A stretch of DNA of 22,211 bases from CAZNLL01 sp964573885 (GCA_964573885.1 CAZNLL010000059.1:1-22211), one strand, 5' to 3'; shown: positions 1 to 8,250, counted from the stretch's first letter. Notes: generated by a model not told the origin, from the letters alone. Numbers and translations: made by a program.

Positions 1-1
1 C

Positions 2-247
2 GTGTTTTATCGCTTGGTCTGCCGGCCCGTGAACTTGAGGCTCATCAAGGGGGTGGAGAATTTCCTGCTCCAGAAGGAGGCCTTTCGGAGGCGGATGGAG
101 CAGGGGCTGGAGCAGTATCTGGAAATTCTTGTGTCCTCGGTCAGGCATGTTCGTTCCTTTGAAAAATACAAGGCGCGGCTTCAGGAGCGTGGCGTGGCCA
201 TGGCGCCGGACGTGGAAGAGGCCATTCGACACTATCTTAAAGGTTAG
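2..247 (+). CDS. C-terminal part of an unknown protein, cut by window start
   Basis: An open frame of 81 residues runs in from the window edge and ends at TAG 245-247. A GTG lies at position 2, but the true start is probably outside the window. The visible part is charged and helical, with many Arg, Glu and Lys and no membrane segment or signal peptide. It ends in the pattern EEAIRHYLKG. I do not recognise a family, and the lipoprotein gene 125 bases downstream gives no clear functional clue. It is called real because it is the only long frame here on this strand and has coherent, non-repetitive composition. Confidence 0.5.
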   Translation: MFYRLVCRPVNLRLIKGVENFLLQKEAFRRRMEQGLEQYLEILVSSVRHVRSFEKYKARLQERGVAMAPDVEEAIRHYLKG

Positions 248-372
248 GGAACCCGGGTCCAAAGGGGGAGGTGTTTATCTTGGTAGGGCCGGGGTTTTGG
301 AAAAGAAGCCGACAAGAGAACGGGAAGCGAGGGGCTTCTCGTGGGACCTGCGGGCGCAGGGAGGAGGTTACC

Positions 373-888
373 ATGAAAACAGGAAAATATGCCTTCTATG
401 CGGGGTTGGCGTTTGTAATGGCCATGTCCGGCCTGCTAAGCGGATGCGCCACCGGCCCAAGTCAGGGCGCCGCGCCCACAGAATACGCGGGCGTCGGCAA
501 GGGATCCCTCTATGAGATGGGGGAAGTCAAGGCAGGAACCTTTGACACGGCCCCTTATATTCCTCAGAAGATCAAGTTCGAAGTGGTCAAGGGGCTTAAA
601 GAAAAAGGGCTGCTTGCAGGCCCTCAGGGATCTGAGAGGCGGCTGGTGGTCCACATTGTGGTGTTCGCGTCCTACTTGGGTTATCATCACACCTTTACAG
701 GCTGTCAAGACTGTTACAATGAGCTGGCATCTCATGTCCAGGTCAGTGATCCTCAAAAGGGGGAGGTCATTGCCCGGACCGTGGTGCACTCCTTTAACGG
801 CGGTGGGGCGATTGTTAACGTGAGTGATTTTACCGAGATGGACCATGCCAAACAGATTGTGACTTTCCTGGAGAGCCTGGTGCGATAA
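373..888 (+). CDS. Small predicted lipoprotein with a CxxC motif
   Basis: A 171-residue protein. The start is ATG 373, preceded by a strong GGAGGAGG-like ribosome site just upstream; the frame stays open back to 271, but that extension lacks signal-peptide character. Residues 1-25 form a lipoprotein signal: basic start (MKTGK), hydrophobic core, then lipobox LSGC with Cys25 as the lipidation site. The mature part begins with a Gly/Ala/Ser/Pro-rich linker. It then has an alpha/beta-looking domain with several hydrophobic strands (RLVVHIVVF) and a CxxC pair at Cys111 and Cys114. It is probably anchored in the outer or inner membrane facing the periplasm. The general look recalls DUF4410-type lipoproteins, but I cannot confirm that. 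The CxxC could be a disulphide or a metal site. Confidence 0.85.
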   Translation: MKTGKYAFYAGLAFVMAMSGLLSGCATGPSQGAAPTEYAGVGKGSLYEMGEVKAGTFDTAPYIPQKIKFEVVKGLKEKGLLAGPQGSERRLVVHIVVFASYLGYHHTFTGCQDCYNELASHVQVSDPQKGEVIARTVVHSFNGGGAIVNVSDFTEMDHAKQIVTFLESLVR

Positions 889-922
889 TAAGGCGGGGTG
901 GTGCAACGCTGGGCCGACGATG

Positions 923-956
923 CCCGGTCGGGCCTTTTCCCTAGGGCCCGTCCGGG
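923..956 (+). other. GC-rich hairpin between the lipoprotein and CoA-transferase genes
   Basis: Bases 923-934 and 945-956 can pair over 12 positions with one T-T mismatch (928/951), leaving a 10-base loop, TTTTCCCTAG. The stem is almost all G-C. It ends 23 bases before the ATG at 980. No T-run follows the 3' arm on either strand, so it is not a standard intrinsic terminator. It could be an mRNA-stabilising structure, a 5'-leader element or a weak insulator. Confidence 0.5.
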
Positions 957-979
957 GAGATAAAGGGTAGAAGGGCGCA

Positions 980-2890
980 ATGGGGCAACAAGGCAGGCAG
1001 GCAGGCGGCTATTGGCCTGACGCATATCTGGCTAAGCGAAAGAGCGCCTCTGCGGCCATAGCCGGGATCAGGCGGGGGCAGAGAGTCTTTCTGGGCTCCT
1101 TTTGCGGGGAACCCCAGAGCCTGGTCAAAGAGTTGGCCTCCCAGTCTTCCAATTTCACTGATCTGGAAATTGTCCGGATCCTCAGCCTCGAGACCACCCC
1201 CCTTTCCCTGATCGCCGACCGTGATTCGGGGAAGAGCCTTAACATTCGGTCCTTTTATCTGGGTTCCGGTAAGCCCCGGGCCTTGTCGCGGAACAAGCGC
1301 TTTATCACACCCATTAACCTTTCCGCCATACCTCTGCTCTTTAAGTCCCGCCAACTGCCCATCCACGTGGCCCTTGTCCAGGTGTCCGAGCCTGATGACT
1401 TCGGGTGGATGAGTCTGGGCGTGAGCGTAGATGTGACCTTGGCCGCGGCCCAGTCAGCGGACCTGGTGATTGCCCAGGTCAATCCCAAGATGCCCCGGGT
1501 CCTGGGCAGGAGCTTTATCCACGTGAACGAGGTGGACGTGATTGTGGAGCAGGAAGAGGAAATTCTTACTGTGGGGGGGTCTCCGGAATTTGAATCGGCC
1601 CACACCATCGCCAGGCATGCGGCCAAGTTGATCGAAGACGGCTCCACCCTGCAGATAAGCCTGGGGGCTACCCCTCAAGCCCTGTTTCTGGGCCTTTCGG
1701 AAAAAAATGACCTGGGCGTTCATACCCAGTTTCTCACGGACGGCATCATGGCGCTTTTTTCCAGGGGCGTGATTACCAATAGAAAAAAGGGGTATAACGA
1801 GGGCAAACTGGTGGCGAGCGGGGCCATAGGATCCACCAACCTCTATGAATTCCTCCACGATAATCCCGGTATCGAGTTCCATCCCTCTGATTACATCAAT
1901 GATCCCAGTGTCATCGGTAGACATTCCAAAATGGTGGCCCTCAATGTGGCCATGGCCATGGACCTTACAGGCCAGGTGGCGGCCGATGCCTTGCCTTACA
2001 ACCACTTTTCGGGTGTAATCGGGATTATGGATTTTGTAAGGGGGGCAAGCCAGTCGCCGGGGGGGAAAAACATCACCCTCCTCCCCTCCACCACCCTGGA
2101 CGGCAAGAGCAGTCGGATTGTACCGCTCCTGGACCAGGTTCCCGTGGTGGTCCCCCGCGGTGATGTCCAATACGTGGTTACCGAGTACGGCGTGGTGAAC
2201 CTCTTTGGAAAGAGCCTGCAGGAGCGGGCCATTGCCATGATCAGTATCGCCCATCCCGGCTTCCGGGATCGGCTTTTTTATGAGGCCAAAGAAATGGGGC
2301 TGCTGGGCAGCGAGCGGACCCTGGCCGAGAGCATCAGGAGCGTGTATCCCCTCAAGATCGAAGTGTCGAGGATCATCAAGGGGGTGAGGGTGTTTTTTCG
2401 GCCCGCCAGTCCTACAGATGAGCGTAAGATCCAGGAGCATTTCTACAACCTGGACCGTCAGGATGTGCTCCACCGCTTCCTGCATGAAAAGACCTCCTTT
2501 GTGCGCGAGGAGGTGGCCGGGGTTTCCCAGGTGGACTATATCCACGATATGACGATTGTAGCGGTCATCGGAGACCCCGGGTTTGAGGAGATCATTGCCG
2601 TTGGGTGTTACTTCCTGGACCCGGCCAGCAACATGGCCGAAGTGGCTTACAGTGTGAACAAGGAATGGCAGGGCCAAGGGCTCTCAACCATCATTCATGA
2701 AAAGCTCGCCGAGACCGCCCGCGAGCAGGGCATTCAGGGGCTTGTGGCCTACACCACGCCCAATAACCGGCGTATGATCAGGCTTTTCAAAAAACTGCCC
2801 TATAAGGTGAGGAGCTCCTTTGACGGGGAGGTGCTTACCCTGAAACTGAGGTTTGACGAGCCCGAGACGGAAGAGCCCTGCCGTATTTAA
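980..2890 (+). CDS. Acetyl-CoA hydrolase/transferase-like protein fused to a GNAT acetyltransferase
   Basis: A 636-residue, two-domain cytoplasmic protein. Residues 15-460 match the acetyl-CoA hydrolase/CoA-transferase family (Cat1, AbfT/4-hydroxybutyrate CoA-transferase). Landmarks are the stretch around GATPQALFLGL (229-239), HTQFLTDG (248-255), MDFVRGA (350-356), the LLPSTT segment and VVTEYGVVNL (399-408). Residues 470-625 are a GNAT fold with acetyl-CoA loop QGQGLS near 564-569. In the catalytic family the HTE/YTE glutamate forms the CoA thioester; here that position is Gln250 (codon CAG 1727-1729). The glycine loop GVGG before the MDF motif reads GVIG. The first domain may therefore bind acyl-CoA without transferring it. 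The layout, a CoA-enzyme-like domain followed by GNAT, recalls Salmonella Pat. It lies 111 bases upstream of acs on the same strand. The start at ATG 980 has only a weak ribosome site. Confidence 0.9.
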   Translation: MGQQGRQAGGYWPDAYLAKRKSASAAIAGIRRGQRVFLGSFCGEPQSLVKELASQSSNFTDLEIVRILSLETTPLSLIADRDSGKSLNIRSFYLGSGKPRALSRNKRFITPINLSAIPLLFKSRQLPIHVALVQVSEPDDFGWMSLGVSVDVTLAAAQSADLVIAQVNPKMPRVLGRSFIHVNEVDVIVEQEEEILTVGGSPEFESAHTIARHAAKLIEDGSTLQISLGATPQALFLGLSEKNDLGVHTQFLTDGIMALFSRGVITNRKKGYNEGKLVASGAIGSTNLYEFLHDNPGIEFHPSDYINDPSVIGRHSKMVALNVAMAMDLTGQVAADALPYNHFSGVIGIMDFVRGASQSPGGKNITLLPSTTLDGKSSRIVPLLDQVPVVVPRGDVQYVVTEYGVVNLFGKSLQERAIAMISIAHPGFRDRLFYEAKEMGLLGSERTLAESIRSVYPLKIEVSRIIKGVRVFFRPASPTDERKIQEHFYNLDRQDVLHRFLHEKTSFVREEVAGVSQVDYIHDMTIVAVIGDPGFEEIIAVGCYFLDPASNMAEVAYSVNKEWQGQGLSTIIHEKLAETAREQGIQGLVAYTTPNNRRMIRLFKKLPYKVRSSFDGEVLTLKLRFDEPETEEPCRI

Positions 2891-3001
2891 GTTCACCAGG
2901 CCGGTCCGGGATCCTGGATGGCAGAAAGTCTGGTGCCCTGAACCCCATGGAGGGAAAAGGCCTGTAGACCGAAAAGGAGACTCAAAAGGGAGGAGAAGGA
3001 C

Positions 3002-4963
3002 ATGACGGATACACCAAAATGGTATGACGCCCACCTGGAGAAATATCGGAGAGAGGCATACATAAAAGGCAAAGGGGAATATGAGGCCCTTTATCGACAA
3101 TCCCTTGAAGACCCGGACCGATTCTGGGCGGAACAGGCCAAGAAATATCTCTCCTGGGAGAAGGAATGGGATTTTGTCCTCCAATATGACTTTGAACAGG
3201 CCAAGATTGCATGGTTCGGCGGGGGCCGTCTCAACGCCAGTTACAACTGCCTGGACCGCCACCTGGACAAACTCAAAGACAAGGTCGCTTACTACTGGGA
3301 GGGAGACAGTCCCGAAGACAGGAAGGCCCTGAGTTTTTCCCAACTCTATGATGAGGTCAATAAAATGGCGGCCCTTTTAAGGGCCAGAGGTGTAGCCAAG
3401 GGAGACCGGGTGGTCATTTACATGCCCATGATCCTGGAATTGCCCGTGGCCATGTTGGCCTGCGCCCGGATCGGGGCGATTCACAGCGTCGTGTTCGGGG
3501 GGTTCAGCGCTGAGGCCCTTTCAAATCGCATCAAGAACTGTGCCGCCCGGGTCGTGATCACCGTAGACGGGGGCTTGCGGGCCGGCAAAAAGATTCCCCT
3601 CAAGGAGACCGTGGACAGGGCCCTCAAGAATTCTCCTGTGGAGACGGTCATGGTCTTTGAGCGGGCCGGGTTGAGGCCTGAGCTCGTCCAGGGCCGGGAT
3701 ATCTGGGGCCATGAGGCCATGTCCGACCCGGCCCTTCCCTCCTATGTGGCGCCGGAGCCCATGGATGCGGAAGATCCCCTGTTCATCCTCTATACCAGCG
3801 GGAGCACGGGCACACCCAAAGGGGTGGTGCATACCCATGGGGGGTATCTCCTGTACGCGGCTATGACCACGCGCCTGGTTTTTGATCTGAAAGATGATGA
3901 AGTCTTCTGGTGCACCGCTGATATCGGATGGGTCACAGGGCACACTTACGGCGTTTACGGCCCTCTGGCGAACGGGCTGACCAGTGTCCTCTTCGAAGGG
4001 GCCCCCACCTATCCGGACGTGGACCGGTATTGGGACATTGTGGCCAGGTACCAGGTGAACAAATTCTATACCGCACCCACCGTGATTCGTTCCTTGGCCA
4101 AAGAGGGGAGCGAACCCGTGGAAAGACATGATCTTTCATCTCTCAAGCTGCTGGGATCCGTGGGGGAGCCCATCAACCCGGAGGCCTGGCGCTGGTACTA
4201 CCATTACGTGGGCAAGGACTGGTGCCCCATCATCGATACCTGGTGGCAGACGGAGACGGGCGGACACATGCTGACCCCCCTTCCCGGGGTCGCGCCCATC
4301 AAACCGGGTTCCTGTTCCTTTCCCTTTTTTGGGGTAGATCCGGTGATTCTCGACGATACGGGTGAAGAGGCCCTATACCCGGACCAGGAAGGGGTGCTTT
4401 GTATCCGGAGACCCTGGCCCGGCATGGCGCGCACCGTGTATGGAGACCATGAACGGTTTATAGAGACCTACTTTAGTCAGGTGCCTGGAATGTATTTCTC
4501 GGGGGACGGGGCCAAGAGGGATGAAGACGGATACTACTGGATTATCGGCCGCATTGACGACGTCATTAATGTATCCGGCCACCGGCTGGGCACGGCGGAG
4601 GTGGAATCGGCCCTGGTGCTTCATCCTTCCGTGGCCGAGGCGGCGGTGGTGGGATTTCCTCACGCGGTGAAGGGGCAGGGCATCTACGCCTTTGTTACCC
4701 TGAACACCGGGACCTCGCCGTCGGATGGCCTGAAAAAGGAATTGGTCAACCTGGTGAGGGGGGAAATCGGGCCCATTGCAACTATCGACGTGATCCAATG
4801 GGCGGACGGTCTGCCAAAGACGCGAAGCGGCAAGATCATGAGGCGAATCCTCCAGAAGATTGCAGCGGGAAAGGCGGATGAACTGGGGGACATCTCCACC
4901 ATTGCCGACCCTGCGGTGGTGGAGAAGCTCATCAAGGAGCGTATGGCCATGCTGGGGGGGTAG
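3002..4963 (+). CDS. acs: Acetyl-CoA synthetase, AMP-forming
   Basis: A 653-residue, full-length Acs. It converts acetate, ATP and CoA to acetyl-CoA, AMP and PPi, or can run in reverse in syntrophic bacteria. Motifs include the A3 phosphate loop YTSGSTGTPKG (264-274), A5 DTWWQTETGG (412-421) and A8 DVINVSGHRLG. The A10 motif PKTRSGK has its catalytic lysine at 611. Pocket residues V311, T312, V387 and W415 correspond to the Salmonella set V310, T311, V386 and W414 that selects acetate. The A10 lysine in PKTRSGK is the known target of Pat/AcuA acetylation, and a GNAT and an AcuC-type deacetylase gene follow directly. A strong ribosome site (GGAGGAGAAGG) precedes ATG 3002. The downstream GNAT starts with no gap, so translation is probably coupled. 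Family identity is very secure; flux direction in the cell is not known. Confidence 0.97.
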   Translation: MTDTPKWYDAHLEKYRREAYIKGKGEYEALYRQSLEDPDRFWAEQAKKYLSWEKEWDFVLQYDFEQAKIAWFGGGRLNASYNCLDRHLDKLKDKVAYYWEGDSPEDRKALSFSQLYDEVNKMAALLRARGVAKGDRVVIYMPMILELPVAMLACARIGAIHSVVFGGFSAEALSNRIKNCAARVVITVDGGLRAGKKIPLKETVDRALKNSPVETVMVFERAGLRPELVQGRDIWGHEAMSDPALPSYVAPEPMDAEDPLFILYTSGSTGTPKGVVHTHGGYLLYAAMTTRLVFDLKDDEVFWCTADIGWVTGHTYGVYGPLANGLTSVLFEGAPTYPDVDRYWDIVARYQVNKFYTAPTVIRSLAKEGSEPVERHDLSSLKLLGSVGEPINPEAWRWYYHYVGKDWCPIIDTWWQTETGGHMLTPLPGVAPIKPGSCSFPFFGVDPVILDDTGEEALYPDQEGVLCIRRPWPGMARTVYGDHERFIETYFSQVPGMYFSGDGAKRDEDGYYWIIGRIDDVINVSGHRLGTAEVESALVLHPSVAEAAVVGFPHAVKGQGIYAFVTLNTGTSPSDGLKKELVNLVRGEIGPIATIDVIQWADGLPKTRSGKIMRRILQKIAAGKADELGDISTIADPAVVEKLIKERMAMLGG

Positions 4964-5458
4964 GTGGTTTTTAGGGACAAAAAGGGGCATTCCTTTGAGG
5001 TGCGGGCCTACAGGGAAGAGGACTATGGCCGCCTCTGGGACATGTATGTGCGTTTTTCCCCCAAGGCCAAGTTTCAGGGTATGCCCCCTTGCGAGGACAA
5101 GGCCTGCGAAAAATGGCTCAAGGGGCTCCTTGAGGGAGGCGAAAACTATTTGGCCTGGCGCGGGAACAAGGTGATCGGCCACGTGGTGGTCCTTCCGGAT
5201 TTCAGCAAAGGAGATGCAGAGTATTTGATTTTCGTGGACCGGGAGAACCGGGGCCTGGGGGTGGGATGGGCCCTGACCCTTGTGGTCATTGAAAGGGCCG
5301 AGGAACTGGGCCTCCAGAACATATGGCTGACTGTGGACGCTTACAATTTCAGGGCGACCAGACTCTATAAGAGATGCGGCTTTACCTTTTCCCAGGAGTA
5401 TCGATCCCCCTCTGAACGCATGATGGTTTACAGTTGCGGGTGTGGCCATGGGGCTTAG
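4964..5458 (+). CDS. GNAT N-acetyltransferase, possible AcuA-like Acs acetylase
   Basis: A 164-residue GNAT protein starting at GTG 4964, directly after the acs stop codon. The acetyl-CoA pyrophosphate loop is NRGLGVGWAL (95-104), with the R-x-x-G-x-G pattern at R96, G99 and G101. The C-terminal half has the usual strand and helix of the fold (NIWLTVDAYNFRATRLYKRCGF). The tail has two close Cys residues (YSCGCG). Its position between acs and an AcuC-type deacetylase matches acuA of Bacillus, whose product acetylates the A10 lysine of AcsA. It is shorter than Bacillus AcuA (about 210 residues) and I cannot show orthology, so AcuA function is inferred from context. Another possibility is acetylation of a small molecule or a ribosomal protein N-terminus. 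The stop overlaps the deacetylase start. Confidence 0.85.
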   Translation: MVFRDKKGHSFEVRAYREEDYGRLWDMYVRFSPKAKFQGMPPCEDKACEKWLKGLLEGGENYLAWRGNKVIGHVVVLPDFSKGDAEYLIFVDRENRGLGVGWALTLVVIERAEELGLQNIWLTVDAYNFRATRLYKRCGFTFSQEYRSPSERMMVYSCGCGHGA

Positions 5459-6527
5459 GGTGGGGGTGGTCAGAGACGAGAGGTATCTCGATCATAAGCC
5501 CGGCCACACACACCCGGAGCATCCCAGGAGGCTCAGGGCCGTTTACCGGATGCTGGATGAAGATTTTCCCGGGGGACTTATGCGCCTTGGGCCCGAGCTG
5601 GCATCCCTGGAACAGCTTGAACGGGTTCACTCCTCCGCCTATATCGAGAGGGTCCTGAAGACCTCCGAGCACGACTTTACCAGCCTGGCCCCGGACACGC
5701 CGGCAAGTGCCAAGACCTATCTGGCCGCATGGCTGGCGGTGGGAGGGTGTGTGAAAGGCCTGGAGGCCTTGATGGCCGGGGAGTGCGAAGCATGTTTTTC
5801 CCTCGTACGTCCCCCGGGGCATCATGCCCTCCCTGACCGGGCCGGGGGATTTTGTATCTTTAATAATCTGGGCATTACGGCCCGGATCGCCATGGGGGTC
5901 TACGGATTGGAGCGGATCCTTTTGGTGGATTGGGATGTCCACCACGGGAACGGATTGAACAACCTTTTTTACGAGGAAAAAAAGGTCCTCTATTTCTCTT
6001 CTCACGATCCCCACCTCTATCCCTATTCCGGAGGATGGGAGGACACAGGCCGGGGTGAGGGGGAAGGATACACGGTCAATATCCCCCTGCCCAGGGAACT
6101 AGAAGACGAGGAATGGTTATATATCTATCGGGAGGTGTTGGGGCCCATGGTGAGGCGCTATGCCCCCCAGTTGATCCTGGTGGATGCGGGTTTCGACGGT
6201 CATCATGATGACCCCATTGGGAGGTCCCGATTCACCGAAAAGGCCTATGGGTGGCTCACCCGGCTTTTCCTGGACCTGAGGGAAGAGGTGGACAAGCCCC
6301 CGCTCCTCTTGGCCCTTGAAGGGGGGTATAATCCCCGGGCCTTGGCCGGATGCGTAAGGGAAGTGCTCATGGTGCTGACGGGAAAGGCGGAGCGGGAGAA
6401 CCTCCCCGCTGGAGAGACGGAACGATCCAGAAATATGGTGAAGCGGCTTCGTGCCATCCACGGCAAGCATGGGGTATGGGTGGATAAGGGGAGACAAGAG
6501 AGAAAAGCGATCACGGAAGACTTATGA
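5448..6527 (+). CDS. acuC: Histone-deacetylase family protein, AcuC-like lysine deacetylase
   Basis: A zinc-dependent deacetylase of the arginase/HDAC fold, 359 residues from ATG 5448; a GTG six bases earlier is also possible (numbering here counts from that GTG). Motifs in order are RPPGHHA (123-129) with the active-site His pair at 127-128, DWDVHHGNG (163-171) with zinc ligands D165 and H167, VDAGFDGHH with ligand D252, and LEGGY (292-296) with the catalytic Tyr. All catalytic residues of the family are present, so it should be active. Its role by context is to remove acetyl from Acs Lys611 and so reactivate it, as AcuC does in Bacillus. It overlaps the upstream GNAT by 11-17 bases and the downstream synthetase by 4 bases (ATGA). 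Polyamine or acetoin-type substrates are alternatives seen elsewhere in this family. Confidence 0.9.
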   Translation: MGLRVGVVRDERYLDHKPGHTHPEHPRRLRAVYRMLDEDFPGGLMRLGPELASLEQLERVHSSAYIERVLKTSEHDFTSLAPDTPASAKTYLAAWLAVGGCVKGLEALMAGECEACFSLVRPPGHHALPDRAGGFCIFNNLGITARIAMGVYGLERILLVDWDVHHGNGLNNLFYEEKKVLYFSSHDPHLYPYSGGWEDTGRGEGEGYTVNIPLPRELEDEEWLYIYREVLGPMVRRYAPQLILVDAGFDGHHDDPIGRSRFTEKAYGWLTRLFLDLREEVDKPPLLLALEGGYNPRALAGCVREVLMVLTGKAERENLPAGETERSRNMVKRLRAIHGKHGVWVDKGRQERKAITEDL

Positions 6528-8233
6528 TTAAGGCGAGAATAAAGGCGGAGAACCCGGAGGCGAATCTTAAGAGCTATGCCGAGACCTACGAGGCCTTTTC
6601 CCTGGAAGGGGTGGAAAGGGAATTCTCCTGGCATGGGACGGGCAAGCTCAATATCGTTCACGAGGCCGTTGACCGATGGGCCGGGGTCCAGGGGGACGCC
6701 CTGATATTTGAAAAGGACGGCCGTGTCAGGACCTATACCTACAAGGACCTGAAAGAAGAGTCCTCCCGATGGGCCAATCTCCTTGCCGGACACGGCTTTG
6801 ATCAGGGGGAACGATTGTTTATTCTCCTCCCCCCCTGTCCCGAGATATATTTTGCCATGTTGGCCTGTGCCCGGCTGGGGGTGATCTTCTGTCCCCTCTA
6901 TGCCACCTTGAGCTATGAAGAGCTGGAGGAGCGGATCAAAGACGGGAGACCGCGAGGGATTCTGACCCACCCGGATCTTGCCGAGGGACTTCCGGCAGAG
7001 GTGATGGACGCCGTGAAATGGGTCTTTTTTGCGCATGGACCCTTGCCCGGCCAGTTCCACGGGGAGGTGCTGGCGCCGGAGGCACTGACGCGGATGTCCG
7101 GGGAACGAGAACCGCGTTGGCTCACAAGGGATACACCCCTTTACCTCATCTATACCTCGGGCTCCACAGGCCCCCCCAAAGGGGTGGTCCATGCCCACGG
7201 CGACATGGTGGGCCACCTTATTACCGCCAGGTATGTGCTGGACCTCAGGGAAGGGGTCGTTCTCTGGACGGACGGGGATCCCGCCTGGGTGACCGGTACG
7301 GTTTACGGCGCCTTTGCCCCCTGGCTTTGTAAGGCGGTCTCGGTGATCCAGGGCAACCCCTTTTCAGCTTCCACATGGTACCACACCTTGGAACGGCACG
7401 GGGTCAATGTCTGGTATACCACGCCCATGACCATTAGGCGGCTTATAGAGGCAGGGGAGGATCTCCCCACCCGTTATGACTTCTCCCACCTCCGACATAT
7501 CTCTACTGTGGGAGAGTCCCTCCTGCCGGAGCTTTTTTACTGGATCAAGCAAAACCTGCACCATTCCCCTCACGACAACTGGTGGATGAGTGAGGCGGGT
7601 ATGATCTGCCTAGCCAATTTTCCTTCCATGGACATCAAGCCGGGCTCCATGGGGCGTCCAGTCCCTGGTGTGAGGGCGGCGGTCATTGATGAAAAGGGCG
7701 ATCCCTTGCCCTTCTTGACCATGGGTGAACTGGCCCTTAAGGCCCCCTGGCCGTCTATAATGACCGGCATCTGGGGGGATGAAGACCGCTACAAGGCCTA
7801 TTTTCGCCACAAGGGGTGGTTTTCCACCGGAGATATGGCCCTGGTGGATGAAGAGGGCTATTACTACCATCATGGTCGCATGGACGACCTGATCAAGGTG
7901 GAGGAAAAGCTGATCGGCCCCTATGAGATTGAACGCATCCTCTGCCAGCACCCGGCGGTTTGCGAGGCCGCTGTCATTTCCAAGGGAACCCGGTCCAAGG
8001 CCCCCCATCTCAAGGCCTTTATCACCATTCACAAGGCCTTTACCCCTTCAAAGCGTTTGAACCAGGAAATCAAGGCCTTTGTAAGGGGCAACCTCTCCCC
8101 GGATATCCCCCTCAAGGAGGTGGCCTTCCTGGACAGCCTCCCCAAGACCAGCTCGGGCAAGCTGCTCCGCCGTGTTTTAAGGGCCAGGGAGCTTGGATTG
8201 CCCGGGGGAGATCCCTTTCAGATGAAGGAGTAA
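6524..8233 (+). CDS. AcsA-type acyl-CoA synthetase with an altered A8 loop
   Basis: A 569-residue adenylate-forming enzyme, close in length and wording to Bacillus AcsA (for example MDIKPGSMG, and RRVLRARELGLPGGD near the end). A3 is YTSGSTGPPKG (210-220), the pocket has WVTG (255-258), and A5 is DNWWMSEAG (351-359). The A10 lysine is K546 in PKTSSGK, a possible acetylation target. The A8 hinge is odd. The usual I-x-x-S-G-x-R-x-G-P becomes LIKVEEKLIGP (456-466), with Glu461 for the hinge glycine and Leu463 for the conserved Arg. In Salmonella Acs the hinge glycine is needed for the thioester half-reaction and the Arg contacts ATP. The enzyme may have changed activity or use Lys462 instead. 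The start ATG overlaps the acuC stop (ATGA), so translation is likely coupled. A short-chain acid substrate is inferred. Confidence 0.93.
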   Translation: MIKARIKAENPEANLKSYAETYEAFSLEGVEREFSWHGTGKLNIVHEAVDRWAGVQGDALIFEKDGRVRTYTYKDLKEESSRWANLLAGHGFDQGERLFILLPPCPEIYFAMLACARLGVIFCPLYATLSYEELEERIKDGRPRGILTHPDLAEGLPAEVMDAVKWVFFAHGPLPGQFHGEVLAPEALTRMSGEREPRWLTRDTPLYLIYTSGSTGPPKGVVHAHGDMVGHLITARYVLDLREGVVLWTDGDPAWVTGTVYGAFAPWLCKAVSVIQGNPFSASTWYHTLERHGVNVWYTTPMTIRRLIEAGEDLPTRYDFSHLRHISTVGESLLPELFYWIKQNLHHSPHDNWWMSEAGMICLANFPSMDIKPGSMGRPVPGVRAAVIDEKGDPLPFLTMGELALKAPWPSIMTGIWGDEDRYKAYFRHKGWFSTGDMALVDEEGYYYHHGRMDDLIKVEEKLIGPYEIERILCQHPAVCEAAVISKGTRSKAPHLKAFITIHKAFTPSKRLNQEIKAFVRGNLSPDIPLKEVAFLDSLPKTSSGKLLRRVLRARELGLPGGDPFQMKE

Positions 8234-8250
8234 GGGCAAGTGACCGGGGC

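Noticed and set aside
1454..2677. A 407-codon open frame on the minus strand
   Set aside because: It lies entirely inside the CoA-transferase/GNAT gene, is rich in His, Gly and Pro, matches no family, and is explained by GC-rich codon bias of the sense gene.
4373..5449. A 358-codon open frame on the minus strand
   Set aside because: It is antisense to the well-identified acs and GNAT genes, and its composition is that of a shadow frame.
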